DNA of 64,000 nucleotides from Sphingomonas sp. Leaf343 (GTDB lineage: Bacteria > Pseudomonadota > Alphaproteobacteria > Sphingomonadales > Sphingomonadaceae), in assembly GCF_001423765.1 (NCBI RefSeq), contig NZ_LMPG01000001.1, positions 564,073 through 628,072 of the forward strand, given 5' to 3'. The notes under the pieces were generated by a model. The model had not been told where the DNA came from, did not search any database, and worked only from the letters and a program-made list of their open reading frames with translations. Position 1 is the first letter of the stretch. Every line of letters starts with the position of its first letter. The position numbers were made by a program, and so were the translations under genes. Of this stretch, positions 46,354-55,017 are shown piece after piece.

Positions 46354-48027
46354 ATGACCGACATGCCCGGCCCAGCGGCCTTTACGCGCTCGACCGAGAC
46401 GATCGCTTCCATGGGGATCGCCAAGGGGACTGGCCATGCCCCGATTGGCTGCGTCTTCGCGATCGCCGGGGCGTCCAGCCGCGTGCTGCTCGACCGCGCA
46501 TTGCTGGAGATGCTGTCGCTCGATCCCGACCCCATCGTGGCGGCGGCGGGGCAGGTCGGCAGCCAGATCAAGATGCGGGTCGGTTCGGCATGGCTGGTCG
46601 CCAACGTCCGCGCCCTGAAGCTGGAGGATAACAGCGGCACCTGTATCGCCGCGGACATCGACTTTCTGGGCGAGGGCGACGAGGAGCGGCTGACGGGCAA
46701 ACTCTACAACTTCCGCCGCGGCGTCACTCGCTATCCGATGCCCGGCTGCGAGGTGTTCCCCGTTACCGCTGCGGACCTGCGACAGGTCTATGCCGCCGAC
46801 GATCGCGCCGCGATTGCGATCGGCACGGTGTACCCGACGCAGGACATTCCCGCTTCGCTCTATATCGACGCGATGCTCGGCAAGCATTTCGCGCTGGTCG
46901 GATCGACCGGCACCGGCAAATCGACCTCCGCCGCGCTGATTCTTCACCGCATCTGCGAACTCGCGCCGCAGGGTCACATCGTCATGATCGACCCGCACGG
47001 TGAATATGCTGCGGCGTTCAGGGACAATGGCGCGATCTACGACGTCAACAACTTGGCGATGCCGTACTGGCTGATGAACTTCGAGGAGCATTGCGAGGTC
47101 TTCCTGACCACCAGCGGCTCCGACCGTCAGGTGGATGCCGACATCCTCGCCAAATGCCTGCTCGCCGCCAAACAAAGGAATCGACTGGGACAGGAGATTG
47201 CGAAGCTGACGGTCGATGCACCGATCCCCTATCTGCTGTCCGATCTGACGAACCTGATCGGGCTGGAGATGGGCAAGATGGACCGGGCCGGTGACACCGC
47301 GCCGTATCTGCGCCTGAAATCCAAGATCGACGAGATTCGCGCTGATCCGCGTTATGGATTCATGTTCAGCGGGATGCTCGTCGCCGACACGATGGCTACC
47401 TTCCTGGCGCGCATCTTCCGCATGCCCGGCGACGGCAAGCCGATCTCGATCGTCGACGTGTCCGGCGTACCGTCCGACATCACCTCGGTCGTGGTTGCGG
47501 TGCTCAGCCGCATGACGTTCGACTTCGCGATCTGGTCGCGCAACGAACCGCAGCGGCCAGTGCTGCTCGTCTGCGAGGAGGCGCACCGTTACATCCCCGC
47601 GGGCAACGACCAGACCAACTCCGTCGGCCGCATCCTCGCGCGCATTGCCAAGGAAGGGCGCAAATACGGCGTCAGCCTGGGCCTCATCACGCAGCGTCCG
47701 TCCGATCTGGCGGAGGGGGTACTGTCCCAATGCGGCACCATCATCGCCATGCGTCTGAACAACGAGCGGGATCAGGCCTTCGTCCGGGCCGCGATGCCGG
47801 AGGGCGCGCGGGGTTTCCTCGATTCGATCCCGGCGCTGCGCAACCGCGAGTGCATCATCTGCGGCGAAGGCGTCGCGATCCCGATCCGCGTGTCGTTCGA
47901 CGGGCTGGAAGAGTCCCGCCGCCCCGCGTCCAGCGATCCGCTATTCTCGCAACTCTGGAAGAACGTCGGCGGCGAGGACCAGATCATCGCCCGCACCATC
48001 CAGCGCTGGCGCGCGCAGGGAAAATAA
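46354..48027 (+). CDS. HerA-like ATP-binding protein (DUF87)
   Basis: A 557-residue P-loop ATPase of the HerA/FtsK clade. An N-terminal HAS-barrel-like domain (~20-130) is followed by the ATPase: Walker A GSTGTGKSTSAAL (~190), Walker B VLLVCEEAHRYIP (~405), IGRILARIAKEGRKYGVSLGL and ITQRPSDL sensor region. HerA hexamers translocate DNA and usually work with a NurA nuclease, but no nurA is adjacent. The gene is 91 bp after the TIGR02186 gene and may be transcribed with it. Met 46363 is an alternative start. Confidence 0.87.
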   Translation: MTDMPGPAAFTRSTETIASMGIAKGTGHAPIGCVFAIAGASSRVLLDRALLEMLSLDPDPIVAAAGQVGSQIKMRVGSAWLVANVRALKLEDNSGTCIAADIDFLGEGDEERLTGKLYNFRRGVTRYPMPGCEVFPVTAADLRQVYAADDRAAIAIGTVYPTQDIPASLYIDAMLGKHFALVGSTGTGKSTSAALILHRICELAPQGHIVMIDPHGEYAAAFRDNGAIYDVNNLAMPYWLMNFEEHCEVFLTTSGSDRQVDADILAKCLLAAKQRNRLGQEIAKLTVDAPIPYLLSDLTNLIGLEMGKMDRAGDTAPYLRLKSKIDEIRADPRYGFMFSGMLVADTMATFLARIFRMPGDGKPISIVDVSGVPSDITSVVVAVLSRMTFDFAIWSRNEPQRPVLLVCEEAHRYIPAGNDQTNSVGRILARIAKEGRKYGVSLGLITQRPSDLAEGVLSQCGTIIAMRLNNERDQAFVRAAMPEGARGFLDSIPALRNRECIICGEGVAIPIRVSFDGLEESRRPASSDPLFSQLWKNVGGEDQIIARTIQRWRAQGK

Positions 48028-48039
48028 GGCCTTTTCCTC

Positions 48040-48094
48040 AATCCTCCCCGTTCACGAGGAGGTGGCGCGGCGAAGCCGTGACGGAGGGGCAGCC
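48040..48094. repeat. Dispersed CTCCC palindromic repeat, copy 2
   Basis: CCTCCCC, then GAGGAGGTGGCGCG, then GGAGGGGCAGCC (48083-48094), the same block order as 12475-12524. It is followed by an independent perfect stem GATCCTCCCC (48114-48123)/GGGGAGGATC (48129-48138) with a 5-nt loop. Confidence 0.75.
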
Positions 48095-48181
48095 GCAGGC
48101 AAACCGCTTATATGATCCTCCCCTTGCAGGGGAGGATCACGATCGTACATGTCGGCGGTATTCGCCGCTTAACCGCACGAG

Positions 48182-48209
48182 CCGTTCGTGCGGAACCCAG
48201 TCGAAGCAC
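48182..48209. repeat. Dispersed element CCGTTCGTGC...GTCGAAGCAC, copy 1
   Basis: CCGTTCGTGC and GTCGAAGCAC are separated by 8 nt. The reverse complement of the same two blocks occurs at 54051-54078. It resembles the widespread intergenic phrase in which TTCGACAGGCTCAGCACGAAC-like text recurs in bacteria. Confidence 0.65.
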
Positions 48210-48249
48210 CTCGCGAAACGCCTACGCCGGCTCCCGCCGACCGCAGCCG

Positions 48250-49722
48250 CTACCGGCCCGGCGTGACCGCTAGCAAATTCGCCACGCGCCGTTTGAACGC
48301 GCGCAGGTTGTCGCCCGCCAATCGCGCCACGCTGGTGAAAGATAGCGCGCGCGGGTTGATCGTCTGGCCGTTGCGCCACACTTCCCAGTGCAGATGCGGT
48401 CCCGTCGACATGCCCGTCGACCCGACATAGCCGATCACCTGACCCTGCCGCACTCGGGTGCCCGGGCGCACGGCGATGCGGCTCATATGGCCATAGCCGC
48501 TCGACAATCCGCGCGCGTGCGCCAGCTTCACGAAATTGCCGTAACCGGCGTTGCGTCCGGCGAACTGCACCACGCCGTCGACCGCCGCATAGATCGGCGA
48601 TCCATACGGCGCGGCGATATCCAGCCCCTTGTGCATCCTCATGAAGCCCAGCAGCGGATGCATCCGCATCCCGAACCCGGACGTCAGCCGCCCGGCGACC
48701 GGCATGCCCGCATAGCCGCGCTTCTCCGCCTGACCAGACGCATCGAACCAGTCGGCGCTGCGTTCGCCATTGGCGGTCCAGCGGACGAGCCGGATCGGCT
48801 TGCCGCCGCGGTCCAGCCCGGCGAACATCAGGTCGCCCAGCCGCGTCTCGCCCGTCGCTGCGCGCTCACGCTCCACGACCATGTCGAAGCTGTCGGCGGC
48901 GCGTACGTCGCGGCCGATGGACACGCGCGTCGCCATCGCCTTGATATACGTCTCGACCGCCTTGGCGGGGATACCGGCGGCGCGGGCCGATCGGTACAGG
49001 CTCTGGCCGACGAGCCCCTGCACGCGAAGCGGCGTCGAATCCACGGCGATCGGCGTCCTGTTCAGGATCAGCGCCGATCCCGCCCGTACCAGCGTCAGCG
49101 ACAGGTCGAAGCGGGCACGGAAGGTCAGCGCCTCCAGCGGCCGCGCCACCGTCCGGCTCGGCCGGCGACCCAGCGTCAGCACCAGTCGCGTGCCTGAGGG
49201 GATGTCGCCCAGCGAGGTCGCGCCCGCGACCAGCCGCGCCGCCTCCTTCGCCTCGCCTCGACCCACGCCGGCACGGACCAGCGCCCGGTCCAGGGCATCG
49301 CCGTCACCCAGCGTCGTCGTCAGGTCCACGGTCGGCCGTTCCGGTGCCTGCGCCAGCGGTGCGACGAGGTCGCTTGCCGCCATCCGCTTGCCGGTGTCCG
49401 CTCCCCACGCCAGCGGTGCGATGCCCTGCGCGCGCGCCTCGTCCCACTGTTCGCCCTGAAGCGGCGCGGGTACGGCACCGATCAACGGCCGGTCGAAGCC
49501 CGGCGACAACGCCCATGTCGCAGCGCACAGCGCGGTGCAGGTCGCGACGCCGCGCCACCAGTCGCGCGTCCCGATCTGTGCGCCCAGATCGGGCACCCAG
49601 TCGATCGCGGCGAGCGTATGTCGCCAGTCCGGCTGGACGGGGATCGTGAAGCCGCGCGGCGAAAGTCCCCGCGCGCTCGTGCCGCCGGCGAACTCCAGGC
49701 CATGATCGCTGCGAAGGAACAC
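48250..49722 (-). CDS. M23 family metallopeptidase (LytM-type endopeptidase)
   Basis: A 490-residue membrane-anchored or exported peptidoglycan hydrolase. A hydrophobic segment near 55-75 (GVATCTALCAATWALS) precedes a periplasmic region with a LysM/OapA-like domain (~140-240) and the C-terminal peptidase M23 domain (~345-450). The zinc motifs are HPLLGFMRMHKGLDIA (H-x-x-x-D) and HLHWEV. The catalytic residues look intact, so it is probably an active endopeptidase. The last ~25 residues are basic. Divergent from the SUV3-like helicase gene. Confidence 0.9.
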   Translation of the reverse strand: MFLRSDHGLEFAGGTSARGLSPRGFTIPVQPDWRHTLAAIDWVPDLGAQIGTRDWWRGVATCTALCAATWALSPGFDRPLIGAVPAPLQGEQWDEARAQGIAPLAWGADTGKRMAASDLVAPLAQAPERPTVDLTTTLGDGDALDRALVRAGVGRGEAKEAARLVAGATSLGDIPSGTRLVLTLGRRPSRTVARPLEALTFRARFDLSLTLVRAGSALILNRTPIAVDSTPLRVQGLVGQSLYRSARAAGIPAKAVETYIKAMATRVSIGRDVRAADSFDMVVERERAATGETRLGDLMFAGLDRGGKPIRLVRWTANGERSADWFDASGQAEKRGYAGMPVAGRLTSGFGMRMHPLLGFMRMHKGLDIAAPYGSPIYAAVDGVVQFAGRNAGYGNFVKLAHARGLSSGYGHMSRIAVRPGTRVRQGQVIGYVGSTGMSTGPHLHWEVWRNGQTINPRALSFTSVARLAGDNLRAFKRRVANLLAVTPGR

Positions 49723-49922
49723 CGGCGACGCTCTCGGTTACTCGCCGATACCCCCCGGCGCTGGGTGGAATCGTTGTGGGTCCAACATCCTAAAGTCAAA
49801 TTAACCGCGTCGCGCGGCGGCCGTGCCTGCGACGAGCCGCCGCACGATTGCGACGGGATGCCAAGTCCTACGCCGATGAGCGACCATCAACCAAATCATT
49901 GCGAAAGCACGCGCGCGGCCCG

Positions 49923-52415
49923 ATGTTGCACGGCATGGCCGCCCCGGTTCAGAACGTCACCGCCGTGCTCGGCCCGACCAACACGGGCAAGACGCATCTC
50001 GCGATCGAACGGATGTGTGCGCATTCCAGCGGCATCATCGGCTTTCCGCTCCGTCTGCTGGCGCGCGAAGTCTATGACCGAGTCGTCGCGCTGAAAGGCG
50101 CACATCAGGTCGCACTCGTCACTGGCGAGGAGAAGATCGTGCCCCCCGGCGCGCGCTGGTTCCTGTGTACCGCGGAATCCATGCCGTCGCACGACACCGC
50201 CTTCGTCGCGCTCGACGAGGCGCAGCTCGGTGCCGATTCCGAACGTGGCCACGTCTTTACGGACCGCCTGCTCCATGTGCGCGGGCGCGAGGAGACGATG
50301 ATCCTCGGGTCGGAAGCGTTGCGCCCGATGGTCCGCGCGCTGGTGCCGGACGCGGAGATCGTCGCCCGCCCGCGCTTCTCCACGCTTAGCTATGCCGGCG
50401 CGAAGAAGATCAGCCGCCTGCCCAAACGCTCCGCCATCGTCGCGTTCAGCGCGGAAGAGGTTTATGCGGTGGCGGAGATGCTGCGCCGCCTGCGCGGGGG
50501 AGCGGCGGTGGTGATGGGCGCGCTCAGTCCCCGCACCCGCAACGCGCAGGTCGCGATGTTCCAGGCGGGCGAGGTCGACTACCTCGTCGCTACCGATGCG
50601 ATCGGCATGGGCCTGAACATGGACGTCGCGCACGTCGCCTTCGCGTCGCTCAACAAGTTCGACGGCCGTCGCCAGCGCCGCCTGACCGTCGCCGAAATGG
50701 CGCAGATCGCCGGCCGTGCCGGCCGTCACCAGCGCGACGGCACGTTCGGCGCGGTGACGGAGGAGGGGCCGGGGGCGTTCCTGCCGGAGGAAATCCTGGC
50801 GATCGAGGAGCATAGGTTTCCCCGGCTTGAAGAACTCTACTGGCGCGAAGGGCAGCTCGACCTGTCCTCGATCGACGCGCTGGTCGCTGCGCTCGAACGC
50901 CGCCCGCCGCCCGGAACGCCCCTGCGTGCGGCACCGCAGGCGATGGACCTCGCGGTGCTGAAGCGGCTGGCGGACGAGGGCTGGGTGCGCGACCGGGTTC
51001 GAACAGCGTCGATGGTCAAACGTCTGTGGGCGGCGTGCGGCGTGCCCGATTTCCGCAAGGTCGGCCTCGATCCCCACGCACGCTTCGTCTCGCGTCTGTT
51101 CGGCCATCTGAGCGAGGGACGCGGCATCATACCGCATCAATGGTTCGCCGATGAGATTCAGAGGCTGGACACGATCGCCGGCGATGTGGAGACGCTGGCT
51201 GGTCGGCTCGCCGCAGTCCGGACCTGGGCCTATATCGCGCAGCGTCCGGACTGGCTTGCCGACCCTGCCGAATGGGCGGAGCGGACGCGCGCGATCGAGG
51301 AGCGCCTGTCGGATGGCCTTCACGCCGGCTTGACGCAGCGATTCGTCGACAAGAGGACGACGGCCCTGATCCGCCGCATCGGTGCGGATGCCGGGGCGCT
51401 GCCGGTGACGATCGGGCCGCAAGGGGAGGTGACGGTCGAGGATCACCCGATCGGTCGTCTCGACGGGTTCCGTTTCGTGGTCGAGCCGGGCGCGCGGGGT
51501 GGCGATCGCCGCATGCTGCTCGCGGCGGCGGAGAAGCGGCTTGTGCCGGAACGCGCGCGCCGGGCGCAGGCGCTGGCGGATGCGGCGGACGGCGAGTTCG
51601 CGCTGGACGATGTAACCATCCGCTGGAACGGCACCGCCGTCGCCTCGCTGGGCGCCGGTGTGTCGCTGGCGCGCGCGCGCATCGTTCTCGATCGCGACCT
51701 CGACGTGCTGGATCGAACTGCGCGCGACCGTGTCTCCGCGCGGCTGGAGACGTGGATCGCCGCCTCTGTCAAGAAACGCGTGCCCGCGCTCGCCGCGCTC
51801 GATGCCATCGCCCGCGACCCTGCCGCCGGACCCGCCCTCCGCACCGTCGCCGCCGCGCTGGAAGCTGCGGGCGGGCTGACCCAGCGCCTGCCGCTGCGCG
51901 GCCCGCTGGAGGCGCTGACGCAGGAGGATCGCCGCAGGCTCCGGATCGCCGGCATCACGCTCGGCGCGCTCGACCTGTTCGACCCGCGCCTCCTGAAACC
52001 TGAACCCTCCCGCTGGCGACGCGCCTTGCTCGGCCTGCGCGCCGCCGCGCCGCCGAAACCGCCGATCGGCGCGACCGTGCTGCCACGCGGTCACGTCGCC
52101 GCGACGCTTGCCGCCGGGTTCCGGCCGTTGGGGACGCAGGCCGTGCGCGTCGATCTGGCCGAGCGCATCGCCCGTGCCGCGCACGACGCGCGACAGGGTC
52201 GCAAACCGTTCGTCCCCGACGCGGCGTTGGCGACATCGATGGGGCTGGAGCCGGCGACGTTCGAACGATTGATGGCCGAGCTTGGCTTCCGTCAGACCGG
52301 CCCGGGCGGGGAGGGCGGCTGGGTCTGGCGCGGCCGTCCGGCCGCCCGCCCGACGACACCGACCCCGTCCAGCGGCAACGCCTTTGCGGGCCTTGCGGAG
52401 ATGTTCGCCCGGTGA
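49923..52415 (+). CDS. SUV3-like DEAD/DEAH-family RNA helicase
   Basis: An 830-residue helicase of the alphaproteobacterial/mitochondrial Suv3 clade. Walker A is LGPTNTGKTHLAIERM (~20), the DExx box LDEAQLGADSERGHVF (~100), and motif VI QIAGRAGRHQRDG (~265). A long C-terminal region with a Pro-rich end follows. Mitochondrial Suv3 unwinds RNA with PNPase in the degradosome; a similar role is inferred. ATG 49923 is preferred as the family start region; ATG 49848 and ATG 49935 are alternatives. The S4-domain gene overlaps its stop by 4 nt. Confidence 0.9.
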   Translation: MLHGMAAPVQNVTAVLGPTNTGKTHLAIERMCAHSSGIIGFPLRLLAREVYDRVVALKGAHQVALVTGEEKIVPPGARWFLCTAESMPSHDTAFVALDEAQLGADSERGHVFTDRLLHVRGREETMILGSEALRPMVRALVPDAEIVARPRFSTLSYAGAKKISRLPKRSAIVAFSAEEVYAVAEMLRRLRGGAAVVMGALSPRTRNAQVAMFQAGEVDYLVATDAIGMGLNMDVAHVAFASLNKFDGRRQRRLTVAEMAQIAGRAGRHQRDGTFGAVTEEGPGAFLPEEILAIEEHRFPRLEELYWREGQLDLSSIDALVAALERRPPPGTPLRAAPQAMDLAVLKRLADEGWVRDRVRTASMVKRLWAACGVPDFRKVGLDPHARFVSRLFGHLSEGRGIIPHQWFADEIQRLDTIAGDVETLAGRLAAVRTWAYIAQRPDWLADPAEWAERTRAIEERLSDGLHAGLTQRFVDKRTTALIRRIGADAGALPVTIGPQGEVTVEDHPIGRLDGFRFVVEPGARGGDRRMLLAAAEKRLVPERARRAQALADAADGEFALDDVTIRWNGTAVASLGAGVSLARARIVLDRDLDVLDRTARDRVSARLETWIAASVKKRVPALAALDAIARDPAAGPALRTVAAALEAAGGLTQRLPLRGPLEALTQEDRRRLRIAGITLGALDLFDPRLLKPEPSRWRRALLGLRAAAPPKPPIGATVLPRGHVAATLAAGFRPLGTQAVRVDLAERIARAAHDARQGRKPFVPDAALATSMGLEPATFERLMAELGFRQTGPGGEGGWVWRGRPAARPTTPTPSSGNAFAGLAEMFAR

Positions 52416-52717
52416 GTCCGTCCGCCGACTCCATGCGCCTCGACCGGTTCCTGTGGTGGGCGCGCCTCGCCAAGACGCGCAGCGCGGCGCAGGCGCTGGC
52501 CGGCACCGGCCACCTTCGCCTCGACGGCCGCCCGATCGATCGCGCGCATGCTGCGGTGCGTGTCGGCGCCATCCTGACCTTCGCGCAAGGATCGCGCATC
52601 CGCGCCGTCCGGGTGGAGGCGCTGCCCGCCCGTCGCGGCCCACCGGCGGAGGCACGAGGCTGCTATGCCGATCTCGTGACGGGTGATAACGTGTCGCAGG
52701 AGGGCGACGGCGATTGA
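52412..52717 (+). CDS. RNA-binding S4 domain protein (Hsp15-like)
   Basis: A 101-residue protein with an S4 domain: MRLDRFLWWARLAKTRSAAQALAGTG then HLRLDGRPIDRAHAAVRVGAIL. Hsp15-like proteins bind rRNA/stalled 50S-nascent chain complexes. GTG 52412 overlaps the helicase stop (GTGA), implying translational coupling; ATG 52433 is an alternative. Its adjacency to an RNA helicase suggests RNA metabolism. Confidence 0.88.
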   Translation: MSPSADSMRLDRFLWWARLAKTRSAAQALAGTGHLRLDGRPIDRAHAAVRVGAILTFAQGSRIRAVRVEALPARRGPPAEARGCYADLVTGDNVSQEGDGD

Positions 52718-52814
52718 CGCACGCCACGCTTGCGGCCTAGTCGCCGCGCGATGATCGCCGGCCGGATGATGGCCGCCAAATGCTTGCCGGCATGGGCCGG
52801 TTCGGGAGTTCGCA

Positions 52815-53156
52815 ATGACCTACGTCGTCACCGACGCCTGCATCCGCTGTAAGTACATGGACTGCGTCGAGGTGTGTCCGGTGGATTGTTTTTATGAGGG
52901 CGAGAACATGCTTGTCATCAATCCGTCCGAATGTATCGATTGCGGCGTGTGCGAACCGGAATGTCCAGCCGAGGCGATCCTGCCCGACACGGAAAACGGC
53001 CAGGAAAAGTGGCTGGAGCTTAACGCCACATTCTCTGCGCAATGGCCGAACGTCACGCGCAAGATGGACCAGACGCCGCCCGATGCAGACGAGATGAAGG
53101 GCGTCGAGGGCAAATACGACAAGTTCTTCAGCCCGGAGCCCGGCACGGGCGACTGA
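52815..53156 (+). CDS. fdxA: Ferredoxin FdxA (7Fe type)
   Basis: A 113-residue soluble electron carrier. Residues ~8-25 ([19 protein letters not shown]) and ~39-52 ([16 protein letters not shown]) carry the cysteines for one [3Fe-4S] and one [4Fe-4S] cluster, as in Azotobacter FdI. The remainder ([19 protein letters not shown]) is typical of FdxA. GGGAG about 8 nt upstream supports ATG 52815. The gene order helicase-S4-fdxA-carD is common in this group. Confidence 0.95.
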   Translation: MTYVVTDACIRCKYMDCVEVCPVDCFYEGENMLVINPSECIDCGVCEPECPAEAILPDTENGQEKWLELNATFSAQWPNVTRKMDQTPPDADEMKGVEGKYDKFFSPEPGTGD

Positions 53157-53382
53157 CGCCCGTCCGGCCGGCTGGCCGCCGAACAGCGTGAGCCCGGCAG
53201 CCCCGATAGGGACGGAGCGGTCGGGTCATGCGGCGGTGCGACACGAAGCTGGCAATTTTGTTGCAAAGCTGCTAAACGTCGTTGCGACGGGCGCGATCGG
53301 CGTTGCCCGGGTTCCCCAACGCGCGATCCGGCGCTGGCCGTTTGGCCGGCAGGCCGGGCGCGGGTCCGATGAAAGGCCCCAC

Positions 53383-53916
53383 ATGGCTGCCAAGGCGCTG
53401 TTTTTCGACGTCGGCGATTATGTTGTCTATCCCAAGCACGGTGTCGGTCGCGTGATCGAACTGCAGAAGCAGGAAATCGCCGGCACCAGCCTCGAACTCT
53501 ATGTCCTGCGGTTCGAGAAGGAGCGGATGACGCTTCGCGTTCCGACCAACAAGGCCGAAAGCGTTGGCATGCGCAAGCTGTCGTCGGACAAGACGATGCG
53601 CGAGGCGATGGACACGCTGAAGGGCAAGCCCAAGGTCAAGCGCACCATGTGGTCGCGCCGCGCACAGGAATACGAGGCGAAGATCAACTCCGGCGACCTG
53701 GTGTCGATCGCAGAGGTGGTCCGCGACCTGTTCCGCGCCGACGATCAGCCCGAGCAGAGCTATTCCGAGCGTCAGATCTTCGAGGCCGCGACCAGCCGTC
53801 TGGCCCGCGAACTCGCCGCCATGGAAGAACTCGACGAACCCAAGGCGCAGGAGAAGATCCTGGAGATCCTCCGCGCCGCCGCCGCGATCTACAACAAGGA
53901 CAAGCCCGCCGCCTGA
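53383..53916 (+). CDS. carD: CarD family transcriptional regulator
   Basis: A 177-residue RNA polymerase-binding regulator. An N-terminal Tudor-like RNAP-interaction domain (GDYVVYPKHGVGRVIELQKQ, ~9-65) is followed by the helical DNA-binding domain with the conserved Trp (KRTMWSRRAQEYEAKI) that wedges the promoter, and a helical C-terminus (LARELAAMEELDEPKAQEK). CarD stabilises open complexes, notably at rRNA promoters. GAAAGG upstream supports ATG 53383. A good terminator follows at 53940. Confidence 0.95.
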   Translation: MAAKALFFDVGDYVVYPKHGVGRVIELQKQEIAGTSLELYVLRFEKERMTLRVPTNKAESVGMRKLSSDKTMREAMDTLKGKPKVKRTMWSRRAQEYEAKINSGDLVSIAEVVRDLFRADDQPEQSYSERQIFEAATSRLARELAAMEELDEPKAQEKILEILRAAAAIYNKDKPAA

Positions 53917-53939
53917 CGGCGTCGAGCCTTGGCTAACGG

Positions 53940-53975
53940 GAAGGGCGGTCCGGCAACGGGCCGCCCTTCGTCGTT
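53940..53975 (+). terminator. Terminator of carD
   Basis: GAAGGGCGG (53940-53948) pairs with CCGCCCTTC (53961-53969), followed by GTCGTTC. The stem is perfect over 9 bp; the tail is T-poor. Confidence 0.7.
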
Positions 53976-54050
53976 CAGGGGCTTGATGTCATGATGTTGA
54001 TCCCACCCTTCCGTTCGTCCCGATTTCATCGACGGGCATGAGCCTCACCT

Positions 54051-54078
54051 GTGCTTCGACAGACTCCAGCACGAACGG
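54051..54078. repeat. Dispersed element, copy 2 (reverse orientation)
   Basis: GTGCTTCGAC then GCACGAACGG. The reverse complement of this 28-bp span gives CCGTTCGTGC and GTCGAAGCAC, as at 48182-48209. Confidence 0.65.
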
Positions 54079-54161
54079 TTAAGCTGACGACCGCAGTGCC
54101 CCGAATTCGGCATCCCGGCGAAAGCCGCAATCTGCCGCGACGGCGCGAACCGCCATCCTAC

Positions 54162-54202
54162 TTGCATCGCCTCACCCGACGTGTATTATACAAACAATAC
54201 AC
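54162..54202 (+). promoter_or_regulatory. Promoter with perfect palindromic operator over the -10 box
   Basis: TTGCAT (54162-54167) and TATTAT (54184-54189) are 16 bp apart, a good sigma70-like promoter. GTGTATT (54181-54187) and AATACAC (54196-54202) form a perfect 7-bp inverted repeat with an 8-bp spacer that covers the -10 box and likely start point. This layout is typical of a repressor operator. Read as GTGTA-N12-TACAC it resembles GntR/YtrA-type sites, but the regulator is unknown. Confidence 0.7.
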
Positions 54203-54216
54203 AGGGGAAACACATC

Positions 54217-54975
54217 ATGAAGCTCGGCACCAGAACGCTCCTCGCTCCCGTTGCCCTCGCGCTGCTGGCGGTGCCCGTCGCCGCCTGTTCGTTCAACTGG
54301 TCGTCCGACGACGAGCAGACCGACGGTGTGGGTGCGACCGCTTCCGGCTCCGGCGGCACCCGCACCTATGCGGTGACCGATTTCGACAGTGTCGGGCTGG
54401 CGGCGGGCGGCGACGTCGAGGTTCGCGTCGGTCCCGCCTTTTCCGTGACGGCGACCGGCGACCCCGCCACCCTCGACAAGATCAAGGTCGAGCGGAACGG
54501 CAATGCGCTCAGCCTCGGCTGGAAGCGCGGGATCAACTGGAACGGCTCCGGCAAGGTTCGCTACGTCGTGACGATGCCGCGCATCACCGGTGTGGACATC
54601 GGCGGCTCGGGCACGATCACCGTCGACAAGGCGGAGGGCGATTCGTTCGAGGGCAATATCGGCGGCTCCGGCAAGCTCGATATCCGTGGGATGAAGGTCG
54701 ACAAGGCGGAGTTCGCGATCGGCGGATCGGGCGACATCGCCGCCGCCGGCACCGCGCGCTCGCTGGAGGTGTCGGTCGGCGGGTCCGGCAACGTCCGCGC
54801 GCAACCGCTCCGCACCGAAACGGCGGAGGTCAACATCGCCGGTGCCGGCGACGTGCAGGCGACCGCCACGCGCACCGCGGAAATCAATATTCTCGGGTCG
54901 GGCAATGTCACCATCACCGGCGGCGCGAAATGCGAGATCAGCAAGATGGGCAGCGGCAAGGTCCATTGCGGCTGA
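54217..54975 (+). CDS. Head GIN domain (DUF2807) lipoprotein
   Basis: A 252-residue predicted lipoprotein with lipobox PVAAC (Cys ~28). The DUF2807 head-GIN domain (~50-250) is a repetitive beta-helix visible as recurring short blocks: IGGSGTITV, IGGSGKLDI, IGGSGDIAA, VGGSGNVRA, IAGAGDVQA and ILGSGNVTI at ~20-25 residue intervals. Such proteins occur beside sensor/PspC genes in Bacteroidetes and in alphaproteobacteria with no known function. ATG 54217 has SD-like ACAGGGG upstream. It is behind the palindromic promoter and 42 bp before a second GIN gene. Confidence 0.85.
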   Translation: MKLGTRTLLAPVALALLAVPVAACSFNWSSDDEQTDGVGATASGSGGTRTYAVTDFDSVGLAAGGDVEVRVGPAFSVTATGDPATLDKIKVERNGNALSLGWKRGINWNGSGKVRYVVTMPRITGVDIGGSGTITVDKAEGDSFEGNIGGSGKLDIRGMKVDKAEFAIGGSGDIAAAGTARSLEVSVGGSGNVRAQPLRTETAEVNIAGAGDVQATATRTAEINILGSGNVTITGGAKCEISKMGSGKVHCG

Positions 54976-55017
54976 TCCCGGCTTGATCGGATGGCGGGGA
55001 TCGTCGAGCGTAGCGTG

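Larger units (their letters stand above)
53917..54216. other. 300-bp gap between carD and the GIN lipoprotein gene
   Basis: It holds the carD terminator, a dispersed repeat (CCGTTCGT at 54011-54018 and ACGAACGG at 54071-54078 as outer arms), a fragment GGCATCCCGGCGAAAGCCG at 54112-54130, and the GIN promoter at 54162-54202. No gene is visible. Confidence 0.65.

Noticed and set aside
49896..52727. 943-residue minus-strand open frame opposite the SUV3-like helicase
   Set aside because: Arg/His/Gln-rich shadow with no recognisable domain; the plus strand has intact helicase motifs.
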